Shown here: positions 6,013 through 14,364 of the stretch, one piece after another
Position numbering within the stretch: the stretch's first letter is position 1
Layout of the letters: each line of letters opens with the position of its first letter
From: Pseudomonadota bacterium
GTDB taxonomy: Bacteria; Pseudomonadota; Gammaproteobacteria; Steroidobacterales; Steroidobacteraceae
Length of the DNA stretch: 15,262 nt
Direction of reading: 5' to 3'
Assembly (NCBI GenBank): GCA_003242275.1
Contig: QGUX01000055.1
Span: forward strand, 1-15,262
The notes under the pieces: model-generated
Databases searched by the model: none
Seen by the model: the letters and a program-made list of their open reading frames with translations, nothing else
What the model was told of the DNA's origin: nothing
Made by a program: the position numbers and the translations under genes

Positions 6013-8403
6013 ATGCAAACTGTGAGGAAGGTATTGTACTTGGTCGCGGCCTGGGCGGTAACTGCCCATGCTGCGGGGCAGGAGCCGGCGGCGCCCGCCG
6101 ACCCCCACCTGGGCCTGATCGACACCTATTGCTCGGAGTGCCACAACTCCACCGACTGGGCGGGCGGGGTGGCCTTCGACACCTACACCGCCGCCGACGT
6201 CCCCGAGGACATCGAGGTCTGGGAGGCCACGGTCAGGAAGCTCCGCGGCCACCTGATGCCGCCCCCGGGCAGCAAGCAGCCCACCCAGGCCGAAAAGGAC
6301 CAGCTGGTGAACTGGCTGGAGACGCGGCTCGACGCCCGTCCGGCCACCCCGCGCGCCGGCCACGTGACCGCGCAGCGCCTGAACCGCACCGAATACGCCA
6401 ATGCCGTGCGTTCCCTGCTGGGCGTGGAGATCAAGGTCGAGGACCTGCTGCCGCCCGAGATCGAGATGGACGGGTTCGACAACATCGCGGCGGTGCTGAC
6501 GGTCTCGCCGACCTTCCTCGACCAGTACATCGGCGCCGCGCGCTACATCTCCAGGCGCGCCGTGGGCGACCCGAAGCCCAAGATGAGCAAGACCGTGCAT
6601 CTGCCGGGCGGCGCCAGCTCCACGCCGATGCCGCTGGGCAGCGCCGGTGGCATGGCGTTCAAGCACTTCTTCCCGGCCGACGGCGAGTACCGCCTGAGCC
6701 TGCTCGATGACCTGACCGGCGGCCTGTACACGCACCAGTCGCTGTTCCGCCGCACCATCGTCATCTTCATCGACGGCAAGGAAGTGTTCCGCGCCGACAT
6801 CGGCGGCAAGGACGACCTGGGCCTGGCCGACAAGCTGGCGCAGGAGGGCCGCGACAAGGTGATGTCGCGCTTCCAGAACATTCCCGTGCACGTGACTTCC
6901 GGGACGCACGAGGTGGTGGTCACCGCGATGGAGCGCGCCCGCGTGCTCTCGGACGAGAACATCGGCGCCGGCGGCGGCTTCGGCGCCGCCGGGGGCGGCC
7001 TGCGGCTCTCGCAGGGCGTCGAGGTCAGCGGTCCTTATGGCGAGACCACCATCGGCAGCTCGCCCAGCCGCGACCGCATCTTCGTGTGCTATCCGGCCAG
7101 CGCCGAGGAGGAGCGTCCCTGCGCGCAGAAGATCGCGCGGCACCTGGCCACGCGCGCCTACCGCCGCCCCGTCAACGATGCCGACGTCGAGAAGCTGATG
7201 AAGTTCTTCGACGCCGGCCGGCGCGAGATCGGCCACTTCGACGGCGGCGTGCAGGAGATCGTGATGGGCACGCTGTCCAGCCCGGACTTCCTGTACCGCA
7301 TCATCGCGCCGCGCGAGGGGCCCGGCCCGCAGCCGCTGAACGACCTCGAGCTGGCCTCGCGCCTGGCGTTCTTCCTGTGGAGCGACCTGCCGGACGAGGA
7401 GCTGCTGCAGCTGGCCGTGGAGGGCAGGCTCAAGGACCAGGCCGTCTATGACGCGCAGGTGTTGCGCATGCTGCAGGACCGCCGTGCGCAGGCGCTGGTG
7501 GACGGCTTCGCCATGCGCTGGCTGAACGTGGACGACCTGCATGCGGTGGACCCGGATCCGACCATCTTCCGCGGCTTCAGCGAGGCGCTGCGCAACGATT
7601 TCTCCACCGAGATCCGCCTGTTCCTGTCGGAGGTGCTGCTGCAGAACAGGAGCGTGCTGGAGCTGCTCGACGCGGACTACACCTACGTGAACGACCGCCT
7701 CGCACGCCACTACGGCATCAGCGGCGTGCTCGGCTCGCAGTTCCGCCGTGTGAAGCTCGACAACCCGGTGCGCTTCGGCCTGCTGGGCAAGGCCGCGGTG
7801 CTGCTGCGCACCTCCTATGGCGACCGCACCTCGCCGGTGCTGCGCGGCGCCTGGGTGCTCGAGCGCATCATGGGCACGCCGGCCACGCCGCCGCCGCCGG
7901 GCGTGGAGACCAACCTGAACCCGAAGGAGGGCGAGCAAGCCACCACGCTGCGCGCGCGCCTGGAGGTGCATCGGCAGGTGAAGAGCTGCAACCAGTGCCA
8001 CGGCGTGATCGATCCGCTGGGCCTGGCGCTGGAGAACTTCGACGTGATCGGCGCGTGGCGCACGCGCGAGAGCGATTCGCGCCAGCCCATCGACGCCAGC
8101 ACCACGCTGCCCGACGGCACTCCCGTCAACGGCGTGGTGGAGATGCGCAAGCACCTGATGGAGCGCCCGGAGCAGTTCGCCTGGGCGATGACGCAGAAGC
8201 TCCTGATGTACGCCACCTCGCGCGAGATCGAGGCGCACGACATGCCGCAGGTGCGCAAGATCGTTCGCGACGCGGCGGCCAGCAACTACCGGTTCTTCGA
8301 CCTGGTGAAGGGCGTGGTGAACTCCGACGCCTTCCGCCTGCAGGCCGAGCCGCACGATACCGGCGGACACGGGACCACGATGGCCCGGGCCGACCGGGAC
8401 TGA
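6013..8403 (+). CDS. Exported DUF1592/DUF1588/DUF1585 protein with two CxxCH sites
   Basis: Protein of 796 residues with a Sec signal peptide (MQTVRKVLYLVAAWAVTAHA, cleavage near residues 21-22). The domain order follows the planctomycete-type cytochrome-like architecture. An N-terminal cytochrome-like segment holds CSECH (40-44) and MPPPGSKQPT. Next is a DUF1587-like segment (VTAQRLNRTEYANAVRSLLG) and a middle carbohydrate-binding-like stretch. DUF1595/1592 follow (ATRAYRRPVNDADVEKLM, then LASRLAFFLWSDLPDEELL). DUF1588 holds CNQCHGVIDPLGLALENFD (C659-H663), and DUF1585 ends the protein (LLMYATSREIE). I infer a periplasmic haem protein acting in a redox reaction; the substrate is unknown. ATG 6013 is chosen because it starts the signal peptide and has AAGGGGG just upstream; ATG 5977 would add 12 unlikely residues. 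It is first in a five-gene run. Confidence 0.88.
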   Translation: MQTVRKVLYLVAAWAVTAHAAGQEPAAPADPHLGLIDTYCSECHNSTDWAGGVAFDTYTAADVPEDIEVWEATVRKLRGHLMPPPGSKQPTQAEKDQLVNWLETRLDARPATPRAGHVTAQRLNRTEYANAVRSLLGVEIKVEDLLPPEIEMDGFDNIAAVLTVSPTFLDQYIGAARYISRRAVGDPKPKMSKTVHLPGGASSTPMPLGSAGGMAFKHFFPADGEYRLSLLDDLTGGLYTHQSLFRRTIVIFIDGKEVFRADIGGKDDLGLADKLAQEGRDKVMSRFQNIPVHVTSGTHEVVVTAMERARVLSDENIGAGGGFGAAGGGLRLSQGVEVSGPYGETTIGSSPSRDRIFVCYPASAEEERPCAQKIARHLATRAYRRPVNDADVEKLMKFFDAGRREIGHFDGGVQEIVMGTLSSPDFLYRIIAPREGPGPQPLNDLELASRLAFFLWSDLPDEELLQLAVEGRLKDQAVYDAQVLRMLQDRRAQALVDGFAMRWLNVDDLHAVDPDPTIFRGFSEALRNDFSTEIRLFLSEVLLQNRSVLELLDADYTYVNDRLARHYGISGVLGSQFRRVKLDNPVRFGLLGKAAVLLRTSYGDRTSPVLRGAWVLERIMGTPATPPPPGVETNLNPKEGEQATTLRARLEVHRQVKSCNQCHGVIDPLGLALENFDVIGAWRTRESDSRQPIDASTTLPDGTPVNGVVEMRKHLMERPEQFAWAMTQKLLMYATSREIEAHDMPQVRKIVRDAAASNYRFFDLVKGVVNSDAFRLQAEPHDTGGHGTTMARADRD

Positions 8404-8419
8404 CCAGAGGGGAGTCGAC

Positions 8420-9772
8420 ATGACGTTCTTGACGAAGAAGCACATCTCCCGCCGGACCACGCTGAAGGGCCTCGGCGTGTCGCTGGCCCTGCCGTTCCTC
8501 GATGCCATGGTGCCGGCCGGGACGGCGCTGGCGAAGACGGCTGCATCGCCCAAGACGCGCGTCGGGTTCTTCTACATCCCGCACGGCGCCATCATGGACA
8601 ACACGCCGTACGGCAAGGAAGTCGACGCGTGGACGCCGAACACCGAGGGCGGCAGGTTCGAGCTGAACAAGATCATGAAGCCGCTGGAGAAGTACAAGCA
8701 GTACGTGCTCTCGTTCGCCAACCTCGAGAACGCGGCCTGCGCCGGCTCGGTGCACACGCTCAACCCCGCCACCTGGCTGTCGGCCACGCGGCCGGCGGGC
8801 GGCGGCCCGGGCGCCAACATGTCGATCACGCTGGACCAGATCATCGCCGGCGAGATCGGCCAGGAGACCGCGCTGCCCTCGCTGGAGGTGGCCGCCGAGA
8901 CCACCATCCAGAGCGCGGCCTGTGGTGGCGGCGCCGGCGCCTGCTACTACAGCTCCACGCTGTCGTTCCGCGATGCCAACACGCCGCTGCCGATGGAATA
9001 CAACCCCCGCAAGGTGTTCCTGCAGCTCTTCGGCGAGGGTGACACCGAGGCCGAGCGCGCGCTGATCCAGCGCCAGACCACCAGCATCCTCGACCTGATC
9101 TCCGACAGGACGAAGGCGCTGCGTGCCGAACTCGGCCCGGCGGACCAGCGCGTGATGGACAGTTACCTCGAGACCGTGCGCGAGATCGAGCGGCGCCTGG
9201 AGAAGGCGCGCCAGCGCGACCTGTCGGCCATCGAGCTGCCGGATGCGCCGGTGGGCGAACTGGATGCCTTCGACGAGCAGGTCAGGCTGATGTTCGACCT
9301 GGTCGCGCTGGCCTTCCAGGCCAACCTGACGCGCGTGGCCTCCTACATCATGGTGGCCGAGGGCACCAACCGGGCCTACCCGTTCCTGAACGTGCCTGAT
9401 TCCTTCCACCCGCTGTCGCACCATGCCAACGACCGCGAGCGCCTGCGCAAGCTGGTGCTGGTGCAGACCTGGCACATGGAGCGCTTCGCCGAATTCCTCG
9501 ACAAGATGGCGAAGACCGACGACGGCGACGGCTCGTTGCTCGACCATTCGATCTTCATGTACGGCTCGAACATGTCGAACAGCGACCGGCACAACAACTA
9601 CCCGCTGCCAGTGATCCTGGTGGGCGGCGCCAACGGCAAGTTGAAGGGCGGCCGCCACGTCGTGCCGCCGGAGCGCACGCCCATCGCCAACCTGCACCTG
9701 ACGGTGCTGAACAAGCTGGGCATCGAGCGCGAGAAGCTCGGTGACTCCACCGGCTTCATTTCGGGGGTCTGA
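8420..9772 (+). CDS. Exported DUF1552 (HXXSHH) family protein
   Basis: Protein of 450 residues and the usual partner of DUF1592/1588 proteins. The N-terminus has a Tat-like signal: ISRRTTLKGLG with the arginine pair at 11-12, a hydrophobic run and a likely ALA cleavage near residue 38. The motif that names the family, HPLSHH, is at 330-335. Other conserved pieces are GFFYIPHGAIMDNTPYG near the mature N-terminus, LEVAAETTIQ, and FMYGSNMSNSDRHNNYPLP toward the end. Several His/Asp/Asn motifs suggest metal binding, and the fold may be related to the DUF1501/alkaline-phosphatase-like group, but that is inference. Tat export would imply folding, perhaps with a cofactor, before transport. GAGGGGAG lies six bases before the ATG. 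It starts 16 bp after the DUF1592 gene. Confidence 0.88.
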   Translation: MTFLTKKHISRRTTLKGLGVSLALPFLDAMVPAGTALAKTAASPKTRVGFFYIPHGAIMDNTPYGKEVDAWTPNTEGGRFELNKIMKPLEKYKQYVLSFANLENAACAGSVHTLNPATWLSATRPAGGGPGANMSITLDQIIAGEIGQETALPSLEVAAETTIQSAACGGGAGACYYSSTLSFRDANTPLPMEYNPRKVFLQLFGEGDTEAERALIQRQTTSILDLISDRTKALRAELGPADQRVMDSYLETVREIERRLEKARQRDLSAIELPDAPVGELDAFDEQVRLMFDLVALAFQANLTRVASYIMVAEGTNRAYPFLNVPDSFHPLSHHANDRERLRKLVLVQTWHMERFAEFLDKMAKTDDGDGSLLDHSIFMYGSNMSNSDRHNNYPLPVILVGGANGKLKGGRHVVPPERTPIANLHLTVLNKLGIEREKLGDSTGFISGV

Positions 9773-9785
9773 GGTGCGCAAGGGG

Positions 9786-10748
9786 ATGCCCACCAGGCGC
9801 GACGTGCTCGGCGCCGGCATTGGCATGGCCGCCAGCCTGTCGCTGGCCGGCTGCGCATCGACGCGCATGGCCTCGGGTGGCGGCGACGCGAAGCAGGCGT
9901 CGCCGGTCTACGCCGCGACGGTGACCCCGCTGACGGAGCGGCTGGCGCTGGTCAGCGGACTGGGCGGCAACGTCGTCGCGCTGCGCGGCGAGGAGGGGCT
10001 GCTGCTGGTGGACAGCGGCGCGCCCGGCGCCACCGGCAAGCTCCAGGCCGCGCTGGCGGAATTCGCGCCGGGCGCGAAGGTGGCCGTCGTGATCAACACG
10101 CACTGGCACGAACTGCAAACCGGCGGCAATGCCGGGTTCGCAAGGCAGGGGGCGCGGCTGATCGCGCACGCCAAGGCCGCGCAGCGCATGAGGGTGCCGC
10201 AGTTCGTGCCGTGGGAGGACCGCTACCTGCCCGCGCGCGAGAAGGAAGCCGTGCCCACCGAGGTGTTCTACACCGGCTCGAAGGAGCTGACCTTCGGCGG
10301 CGAGCGCATCGAGTACGGCTACCTGCAGCAGCCGCACACCGACGGCGACCTGTACGTGTGGTTCAAGGACTCCAACGTGGTGCTGGCCGGCGATGCGGTG
10401 GCGCCGGTGTCCGATCCGGAGATCTGCTGGTTCGAGGGCGGCTGGGTCGGCGGGCGCGTCGACTCGCAGCAGAAGATCCTGGGGATGGGCGATGAGTCCG
10501 CGCGCATCATCGCCTCCACCGGCGGCGTGCTCTCGCGCGAGGAGGTCAGGGTGGAGAACGAGGCCCTGGTGGCCATGTTCGACCGGGTGTCCGAGGCCAT
10601 GCGCAAGGGCTTCACCACCGAAGACATGCAGAACGCGCGGCTGCTCGACGGCCTGCCGCGCACCTGGGCCGACCCGGACAAGGCGCTGTACGACGCCCAC
10701 AAGAGCATGTGGGCGCACTACAACAAGCTCTCGCACACCATCGTGTGA
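9786..10748 (+). CDS. Lipoprotein metallo-beta-lactamase-fold protein with altered metal motif
   Basis: Protein of 320 residues. The N-terminus combines a twin-arginine-like TRRDVLG with a lipobox LAGC (Cys23), so it is probably an exported lipoprotein. The MBL fold is shown by GLLLVDSG, VVINTHWHELQTGGN, the later His (PHTDGD, His184) and Asp (LAGDAV, Asp203). The canonical HxHxDH reads H106-W-H108-E-L-Q111, so the Asp and His of the second metal site are missing. It may bind one metal or use another chemistry. I chose ATG 9786 because GAGGTG sits nine bases upstream and the signal begins there. A GTG at 9774 in the same frame is possible. It lies 13 bp after the DUF1552 stop and 4 bp before the ankyrin gene. 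Confidence 0.8.
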   Translation: MPTRRDVLGAGIGMAASLSLAGCASTRMASGGGDAKQASPVYAATVTPLTERLALVSGLGGNVVALRGEEGLLLVDSGAPGATGKLQAALAEFAPGAKVAVVINTHWHELQTGGNAGFARQGARLIAHAKAAQRMRVPQFVPWEDRYLPAREKEAVPTEVFYTGSKELTFGGERIEYGYLQQPHTDGDLYVWFKDSNVVLAGDAVAPVSDPEICWFEGGWVGGRVDSQQKILGMGDESARIIASTGGVLSREEVRVENEALVAMFDRVSEAMRKGFTTEDMQNARLLDGLPRTWADPDKALYDAHKSMWAHYNKLSHTIV

Positions 10749-10752
10749 CCGC

Positions 10753-12402
10753 ATGCGCGCGCCGACCGGCAAGTCCGCCTTCCTCGCCCTGGCAGCCGCA
10801 GCGCTGCTCTGGCCGGCCAGCGTGCCGGCCGGCGGGCTGGCCGAGCTGATCCGCGACGGCGACCGCATGGCCGTGCAGCGCCTGCTGGAGAAGAAGGGCG
10901 CCGACGTGAACGCGCCGGCGGCCGACGGCAGCACGCCGCTGATGTGGGCCGTGCATCGGGTCGACCACGAGCTCGTGGCCGCGCTGCTGCAGCGTGGCGC
11001 GGATCCCAACGCGCGCAACGTGCTGGGTGCCACGGCGCTCACCGAGGCAGTGTCGCTGGGCGATGAGCGGCTGGTGAGGATGCTGCTCGATGCGGGCGGC
11101 GATCCCGACCTCGGCAACGACGACGAACAGACGCCGCTGATGCTGGCCGCGCGCATCGGCTCGCTGCCGATCGCGAAGCTGCTGGTCGAGGCCGGCGCCG
11201 ACGTGAATGCGCGCGAGCGGTACCGCGAGCAGACCGCGCTGATGTGGGCGGTGGCCGAGGGCCACGCCCACGTGGCGGAGTACCTGATCGGCAAGGGGGC
11301 CGAGGTGGACGTGCGCGCGGCCTCGAACGACTGGGGCAACCAGATCACCTCCGAGCCGCGCGCGCAATACCGTCCCGCCGGCGGGCATACGCCGCTGCTG
11401 TTCGCGGCGCGCTCGGGCTGCACGCCCTGCGTGAAGCTGCTGGTGGAGGCCGGCGCCGACATCGACCGGCCCACGCCCGAGGGCGTGACGCCGCTGATGA
11501 TCGCCATCGACAACGGCCACTACGACACGGCCAACGCGCTGCTGGACCTCGGCGCCAACCCGCACATCCCCGACTGGTGGGGGCGCACGGCGCTGTACGT
11601 GGCCATCGACATGAACAGCCGCATGGCGGGCGGTCCGCGCGGTGGCGGCGCCGGCGGTTCCGCGCCGGCCGGGGAGGCCGGCGCCGGTGCGCGCGGCGGC
11701 GGGCGCGACGCCCCGCTGGCCGAGGGCGTGCGCTTCGCCGATGCGCCGGTGGCGCGGCCGCGCTCCAGCGCGCTGCAGGTGGCCGAACGGCTGCTCCGGA
11801 TGGGCGTGGATCCCAACACCCAGCTCAACATGCACCGCCCCGGGCGCGGCGGCAACACCGCGCGCTTCACCGACGACCTGCTGACCACCGGCTGCACGCC
11901 GCTGCTGCGCGCCGCATGGTCGGCCGACCATCGTGCCGTGGAGCTGCTGCTGCGCCATGGCGCGCTGCCTGACGTGCCGAACGTGATGGGCGTGACGCCG
12001 CTGATGGGCGCCTCGGGCATCGGCTACGGCGGCGGTTCCTCGCGCGCCGGCGTGCAGGCGCTGGGACCGGATCCGGAGGCCAATGCGATGGAGGTGATCC
12101 GCCTGCTGCTCGCCGCCGGCGCCGACGTGAACGCGCGCATCACCGACACTTCCAGCCGCACCGCCATCATCGCGCGTCCCAGCGCCATGACCGACCGCGA
12201 GGGGCAGACCGCGATCTTCGGCACCATCAGCCGTGGCTGGCCCCGCGTGGCGAAGCTGCTGCTCGAGAACGGCGCGCGCGTGGACATCAAGGACGCCAGG
12301 GGCCGCACGCTGCGCGAAGCCCTGGAAGGCAAGGCCGGCGGACGCGACGAACCGGCGACCGGCGAGATCCGCCAGGTGATCGAGGCGGCCCTCGGAGGCT
12401 GA
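10753..12402 (+). CDS. Exported ankyrin-repeat protein
   Basis: Protein of 549 residues with a hydrophobic N-terminal signal (SAFLALAAAALLWPASVPAG, residues 8-27). About ten ankyrin repeats follow: cores such as GSTPLMWAVHRVDHELVAALL (starting near 59) are joined by GADxN turns. They run through LLLENGARVDIKDARGRT near the end. Repeats are protein-binding scaffolds and no catalytic motif is visible. A Gly/Ala-rich linker (about 294-320, starting GGPRGGGAGGSAPAGEAGAG) splits the array, and a second Gly/Ser-rich loop lies near GYGGGSSRAG. The start at 10753 is four bases after the MBL stop; no clear Shine-Dalgarno is seen, which suggests translational coupling. Its stop overlaps the SirB2 start by one base. 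A scaffold for the co-encoded proteins is the simplest reading. Confidence 0.88.
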   Translation: MRAPTGKSAFLALAAAALLWPASVPAGGLAELIRDGDRMAVQRLLEKKGADVNAPAADGSTPLMWAVHRVDHELVAALLQRGADPNARNVLGATALTEAVSLGDERLVRMLLDAGGDPDLGNDDEQTPLMLAARIGSLPIAKLLVEAGADVNARERYREQTALMWAVAEGHAHVAEYLIGKGAEVDVRAASNDWGNQITSEPRAQYRPAGGHTPLLFAARSGCTPCVKLLVEAGADIDRPTPEGVTPLMIAIDNGHYDTANALLDLGANPHIPDWWGRTALYVAIDMNSRMAGGPRGGGAGGSAPAGEAGAGARGGGRDAPLAEGVRFADAPVARPRSSALQVAERLLRMGVDPNTQLNMHRPGRGGNTARFTDDLLTTGCTPLLRAAWSADHRAVELLLRHGALPDVPNVMGVTPLMGASGIGYGGGSSRAGVQALGPDPEANAMEVIRLLLAAGADVNARITDTSSRTAIIARPSAMTDREGQTAIFGTISRGWPRVAKLLLENGARVDIKDARGRTLREALEGKAGGRDEPATGEIRQVIEAALGG

Positions 12403-12803
12403 TGGCCAGTCTCTATCCCCACATCAAGGCCCTGCACGTGGCCATGGTGCTCGCCAGCGTGTGCGTGTTCGCGCTGCGCGGCGCGGGATCGCTCGCCGGC
12501 CAGCGCTGGCCCATGGCGCGGCCGGTCCGCTGGCTGAGCTATGCCGTCGATACCACGCTGCTCGCGGCCGCGCTGGCGCTGTTGACCATCCTGCCCTGGG
12601 GACTGTTCGCCAATGGCTGGCTGGCGGTGAAGGTGGGGCTGCTGGTGGTGTACATCGTGCTCGGGTACTCGGCGCTGCGCGTGCGTGGCCGGCCGCCGGT
12701 GCGCGTGCTGCTGTATGTGACCGCACTGCTGGTGTATGGATGGATGAACACCATCGCCCGTGCGCATCACCCGCTCGGCATCCTGCGCGGGCTGCTCTCC
12801 TGA
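12402..12803 (+). CDS. SirB2-family four-helix membrane protein
   Basis: Protein of 133 residues with four predicted transmembrane helices: IKALHVAMVLASVCVFALRG, WLSYAVDTTLLAAALALLTI, LAVKVGLLVVYIVLGYSALR, and VRVLLYVTALLVYGWMNTIA. SirB2 was named from a Salmonella locus affecting invasion gene expression, but the family's molecular role is unsettled. Conserved histidines in the first helix (PHIKALH) and in RAHHPLG after the last could bind haem or metal; that is inference. The start overlaps the ankyrin stop (TGATG), so it is the coupled last gene of the run. It would give the exported proteins a membrane partner. Confidence 0.82.
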   Translation: MASLYPHIKALHVAMVLASVCVFALRGAGSLAGQRWPMARPVRWLSYAVDTTLLAAALALLTILPWGLFANGWLAVKVGLLVVYIVLGYSALRVRGRPPVRVLLYVTALLVYGWMNTIARAHHPLGILRGLLS

Positions 12804-12829
12804 CCCGCTCGTCATCCCGCCCTGCACCA

Positions 12830-12855
12830 TCACTGTCGCTGTAGGACGACAGTGA
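12830..12855. other. Stem-loop downstream of the five-gene run
   Basis: TCACTGTCG (12830-12838) and CGACAGTGA (12847-12855) pair perfectly over nine bases with an eight-base loop, 26 bp after the SirB2 stop. No T-run follows on either strand. It may stabilise the operon's 3' end or act as a Rho-dependent pause rather than an intrinsic terminator. It could also be a dyad operator for the next gene. Confidence 0.4.
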
Positions 12856-12951
12856 CGCGATGTCGGGAACGGGAACCGCTGCAGGGCGGCCCGCCCGTGC
12901 CCAATCTGTTTGTCCCGACAACACGCGGGTCGCGGCGCGGACGCCTGGGAC

Positions 12952-14253
12952 ATGAAGGGGCGAATTCCAAGAATCACCGTGCTGGGCAACAACGCCGGCC
13001 GCAACCTCGGCGACATGGCCATCCTGTCGAGCATCTTCCACAGCCTCGCGCGCCGCATCCGCGGCGTGCGCTTCTACGTGCCCTCGACCAACCCCCGCTG
13101 GACGCGCCAGCACTATGGCGGCCGCTTCGACCTGCGCGCCCTGTCGGTAATGCCCTGGACCGGCAGCATCCGCCTGCTGGGCGTCCCGACGCTGTGTGCG
13201 TTCGCGTGGAGCGACGTGGCGATGATCTGCGACGGCATCATCTTCGGGAACCGGCTGTTCAATCCCGCGTTCAACTACCTGGTGACGCTGGTGGTGCTGG
13301 TGCCCGCGGCGCGCCTGATGGGCTGCAAGGTGGTCTGCTACAGCTGCGGCATCGGGCCGTTTCCGTCGCGCCTCAGCCGGATCTTCGCGCGCTGGACGAT
13401 GAACCTGTGCGACCTGCTGATGGTGCGCGATCCAGAAAGCCTGCAGCTCGCGCGCAGCATCGGGGTCACGCGCTCCATCGAGGTGACCGGGGACGCGGCC
13501 TTCATCAATCCCGTGTCGGGGGAGGATCGCGCCCTGCGCATCCTCGATGAACTCGGTGTCGATCCCCACGCACGGCTGCTCGGCATCAACGTGACCGCCT
13601 ACATGGACCGGTGGCTCGCGCCGGGCGAGAAGCTCGCGCGCGACGCCGATTTCGTCAACGTGATGGCCGAGGGGGTGCGCCGCGCGCGGGCGAGGGCGAC
13701 GGAACCGTTCACGCCGCTGGTATTCTGCACGCAGCCCATGGACGAGGAAGCCTGCGGCCGCCTGGCCGCCGCCATCGGCGCACGCGTGCTGTCGAGCGCG
13801 AAGTACCTGAGCCATGACGTGCAGGCGGTGATGCGCCGCTGCCAGCTGATGCTGGGCATGCGCTTCCACTCGCTGGTACTGGCGGCCGCGGTGGACACGC
13901 CGGTGGCGGCGGTGGTGTATGCGCCCAAGGTGCGCGGACTGATGCGCATGCTCGACAGCGGCGAGTTCGCGCTGGAGATGGCGGGCCTGACATCCGCCGG
14001 CCTGGCGGCCAGGCTGGTTGCGGCCTGGGTGCGGCGGGACGAGCTGCGCGCCAGGCAGGCGCGCACGGTGCGCGAGCAGAAGATGGGCGCGGAACGCGCC
14101 GCCGACATGCTGGCATCGCGCTACTTTCCATCGGCCATGCCGGCACGCATGGAGCAGGGCGGAAATGCGGCGCTCGCCGCGGCGGAAGAATGGGAATGGG
14201 ACGACCCCGTCGCGGATGCGGGAAGCAGCGGTTCCTGGCGGCGGGTGGAGTGA
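12952..14253 (+). CDS. Polysaccharide pyruvyl transferase family protein
   Basis: Cytosolic protein of 433 residues related to CsaB/WcaK-type enzymes, which move pyruvate from phosphoenolpyruvate onto sugars of capsules and exopolysaccharides. The N-terminal motif VLGNNAGRNLGDMAILSSIF (residues 10-29) contains the GD-AIL signature. The C-terminal half has YLSHDVQAVMRRCQLMLGMR followed by FHSLVLAA (His306), the usual family active-site region. The C-terminal ~30 residues are Glu/Ala-rich and less conserved. ATG 12952 puts the family motif near the start; a TTG at 12910 would add 14 unsupported residues. The ribosome-binding site is weak (CTGGGA). No glycosyltransferases lie nearby, so its acceptor sugar cannot be guessed. 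The stop is one base from the tRNA on the other strand. Confidence 0.85.
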   Translation: MKGRIPRITVLGNNAGRNLGDMAILSSIFHSLARRIRGVRFYVPSTNPRWTRQHYGGRFDLRALSVMPWTGSIRLLGVPTLCAFAWSDVAMICDGIIFGNRLFNPAFNYLVTLVVLVPAARLMGCKVVCYSCGIGPFPSRLSRIFARWTMNLCDLLMVRDPESLQLARSIGVTRSIEVTGDAAFINPVSGEDRALRILDELGVDPHARLLGINVTAYMDRWLAPGEKLARDADFVNVMAEGVRRARARATEPFTPLVFCTQPMDEEACGRLAAAIGARVLSSAKYLSHDVQAVMRRCQLMLGMRFHSLVLAAAVDTPVAAVVYAPKVRGLMRMLDSGEFALEMAGLTSAGLAARLVAAWVRRDELRARQARTVREQKMGAERAADMLASRYFPSAMPARMEQGGNAALAAAEEWEWDDPVADAGSSGSWRRVE

Positions 14254-14254
14254 T

Positions 14255-14331
14255 TGGCGCGCCCGACTGGATTCGAACCAGTGACCCCTGCCTTCGGAGG
14301 GCAGTACTCTATCCAGCTGAGCTACGGGCGC
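14255..14331 (-). tRNA. tRNA-Arg(CCG)
   Basis: Full cloverleaf of 77 nt with encoded CCA. The acceptor stem is GCGCCCG with CGGGCGC, and the discriminator is G. The D-arm is GCTCAGCTGGATAGAGT. The anticodon arm is CTGCC-CTCCGAA-GGCAG, with anticodon CCG reading the Arg codon CGG. The T-arm is CTGGTTCGAATCCAG. It lies on the same strand as corA, 61 bp downstream of it, and is convergent with the pyruvyl transferase gene. Confidence 0.96.
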
Positions 14332-14364
14332 CCTGACTGATGCGGACCGCAAAGGGTACTAGAC

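Noticed and set aside
5896..8553. 885-codon minus-strand open frame opposite the DUF1592 gene
   Set aside because: The plus strand has a signal peptide, two CxxCH sites and conserved family blocks. The antisense product is low-complexity A/R/H/V sequence.
14255..14331. tRNA-Arg as an integration site for a mobile island
   Set aside because: No integrase, no direct repeat of the tRNA 3' end and no change in base composition is visible in the flanks within this window.
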